Below, in pieces: positions 31,849 through 32,349 of a stretch of DNA of 32,349 bases. The stretch comes from an uncultured Oscillospiraceae bacterium (GTDB taxonomy: Bacteria > Bacillota > Clostridia > Oscillospirales > Oscillospiraceae), in the NCBI GenBank assembly GCA_947631395.1, contig CANRLF010000024.1, forward strand, positions 1 through 32,349, in the 5' to 3' direction. The translations under genes were made by a program, and so were the position numbers. The notes below the pieces were generated by a model. It was not told the DNA's origin. It did no database searches and saw nothing but the letters and a program-made list of their open reading frames with translations. The stretch's first letter is position 1; the number at the start of each line of letters is the position of its first letter.

Positions 31849-31923
31849 TTTTAAAAATTACTGTGTAAAATAATTATCGTAAACAGGAACGATTCATCTT
31901 TTTCATTTTATCCTCTTTTTCAA

Positions 31924-31959
31924 GGTGGGAGCCCCTTTCCAGGCTCCCACCACTTTTTT
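31924..31959 (+). terminator. Strong rightward intrinsic terminator
   Basis: GGTGGGAGCC (31924-31933) pairs perfectly with GGCTCCCACC (31942-31951) around an 8-nt loop, and six Ts follow at 31954-31959. It probably ends transcription from the GNAT unit, about 160 nt after its stop. Confidence 0.85.
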
Positions 31960-31966
31960 CCCAAAA

Positions 31967-32017
31967 AAAGGCTCCCCTCTCTGAGGGGAGCTGTCGCGAA
32001 GCGACTGAGGGGAGTCC
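31967..32017 (+). repeat. Double-hairpin repeat, main variant
   Basis: GGCTCCCCTCTCTGAGGGGAGC is followed by CTGTC, a GCGAAGC hairpin, and GACTGAGGGGAGTCC. It matches 241-290 and 32293-32346 except in the second stem, where paired positions change together. Confidence 0.85.
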
Positions 32018-32156
32018 GCCCGCAGGCGCAAATAAAATCCGCGGCCCCCGGGCCGCCCCTTTTTCGCCCTCCCCACCCAAGCGTGGGGAGGGGCAGGGGT
32101 GAGGTGTGAGACTATCAGCCCCAGAAGCACCCAAATCCCCGCACCCGCCCCAAAAA

Positions 32157-32346
32157 AAGGTTGCGCCTTACGGCGCTAATTAAAAACCGGGAGGGTTTTA
32201 GAACCCTCCCCTACGGCAATTATAGAAAAGTCCCCCAATCACCCCGTAGGGGCGGGTTCCCAAACCCGCCCGTCCCCGTCCCACCCGCACCCAAAAGGCT
32301 CCCCTCTCTGAGGGGAGCTGTCGGCGCAGCCGACTGAGGGGAGTCC
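32157..32346 (+). repeat. Composite hairpin repeat, copy B
   Basis: It has the same module order and orientation as 103-290, from AAGGTTGCGCC through the GGGAGGGTTTT and GGGCGGGTT hairpins to GAGGGGAGTCC. The copies differ by small indels and substitutions, so they are not an identical overlap of a circle. Confidence 0.8.
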
Positions 32347-32349
32347 GCC

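Larger units (their letters stand above)
31763..32349. other. Gene-free right end: AT-rich stretch, terminators and hairpin repeats
   Basis: No credible gene longer than a few codons is seen. About 31785-31910 is strikingly AT-rich compared with the rest. A strong rightward terminator follows (31924-31959), then a repeat copy (31967-32017), then the composite repeat (32157-32346). Confidence 0.8.

Noticed and set aside
31874-32134. Minus-strand open frame of 86 codons at the right end
   Set aside because: Most of it is repeat sequence and it crosses a strong terminator hairpin; only the last ten codons have a ribosome binding site, and these are noted separately.
103-32346. Circular plasmid or phage genome closed by the end repeats
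   Set aside because: The end copies differ by indels and substitutions, and no replication, capsid or mobilisation gene is present.
1-32349. tRNA or rRNA genes
   Set aside because: No cloverleaf with the conserved T-loop pattern and no rRNA-like segment was noticed in the gene-free intervals; a dedicated search was not possible.

Overview
The window looks like chromosomal DNA of a GC-rich gut-type Clostridia, most likely of the Oscillospiraceae kind. The grounds are AGGAGG-type ribosome binding sites, sigma-A-like promoters, an LplB/LplC-type sugar importer with a lipoprotein binding protein, DUF624 and DUF6171 proteins, and dispersed hairpin repeats. The taxonomy is inferred from gene families and style, not from a marker gene.

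Almost everything from 363 to 28949 reads as one accessory locus for uptake and breakdown of rhamnogalacturonan-I (RG-I) oligosaccharides and use of the released L-rhamnose. (1) A leftward degradation operon (13442 to 363) has its own promoter. It encodes a GH106-like glycosidase, an FnIII-PL11-CE12 lyase/esterase fusion, a CE4-like deacetylase, a CE12 esterase, a GH112 phosphorylase (probably galactosyl-rhamnose phosphorylase), a GH51 arabinofuranosidase, two small proteins, a rhamnose mutarotase and a GH105 unsaturated rhamnogalacturonyl hydrolase. (2) A membrane protein of unknown function lies at 13511-14161. (3) A leftward ABC importer (two permeases and a solute-binding lipoprotein, 17958 to 14376) has no ATPase gene nearby. 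(4) An AraC regulator (18237-19064) is accompanied by tandem direct-repeat boxes abutting the -35 element of both its own promoter and the importer promoter. (5) A divergent rightward operon (19310-24308) encodes a DUF624 protein, a single-pass membrane protein, a GH115-like protein and a GH28 enzyme. (6) A second AraC regulator is divergent from rhaB-rhaA-rhaD (25463-28949).

None of the polysaccharide-active enzymes shows a signal peptide, and the only clear export signal is the lipoprotein signal of the binding protein. The simplest model is import of oligosaccharides by the ABC transporter, deacetylation and trimming in the cytoplasm, phosphorolysis of Gal-Rha, and entry of rhamnose into RhaM, RhaA, RhaB and RhaD.

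Right of rhaD lies a MITE-like element of about 205 bp, then an apparently unrelated three-gene unit (family 4 uracil-DNA glycosylase, DUF2156 protein, GNAT acetyltransferase), then a gene-free AT-rich stretch. Both ends of the window fall in the same composite hairpin repeat, in the same orientation, which may simply mark where an assembly broke.

The most unusual points are the fully cytoplasmic RG-I pathway, the PL11-CE12 fusion, the conserved AraC box and promoter geometry, a rhamnulokinase lacking its usual C-terminal end, a rhamnulose-1-phosphate aldolase with an extra N-terminal helix region, and the divergent GH115-like protein.
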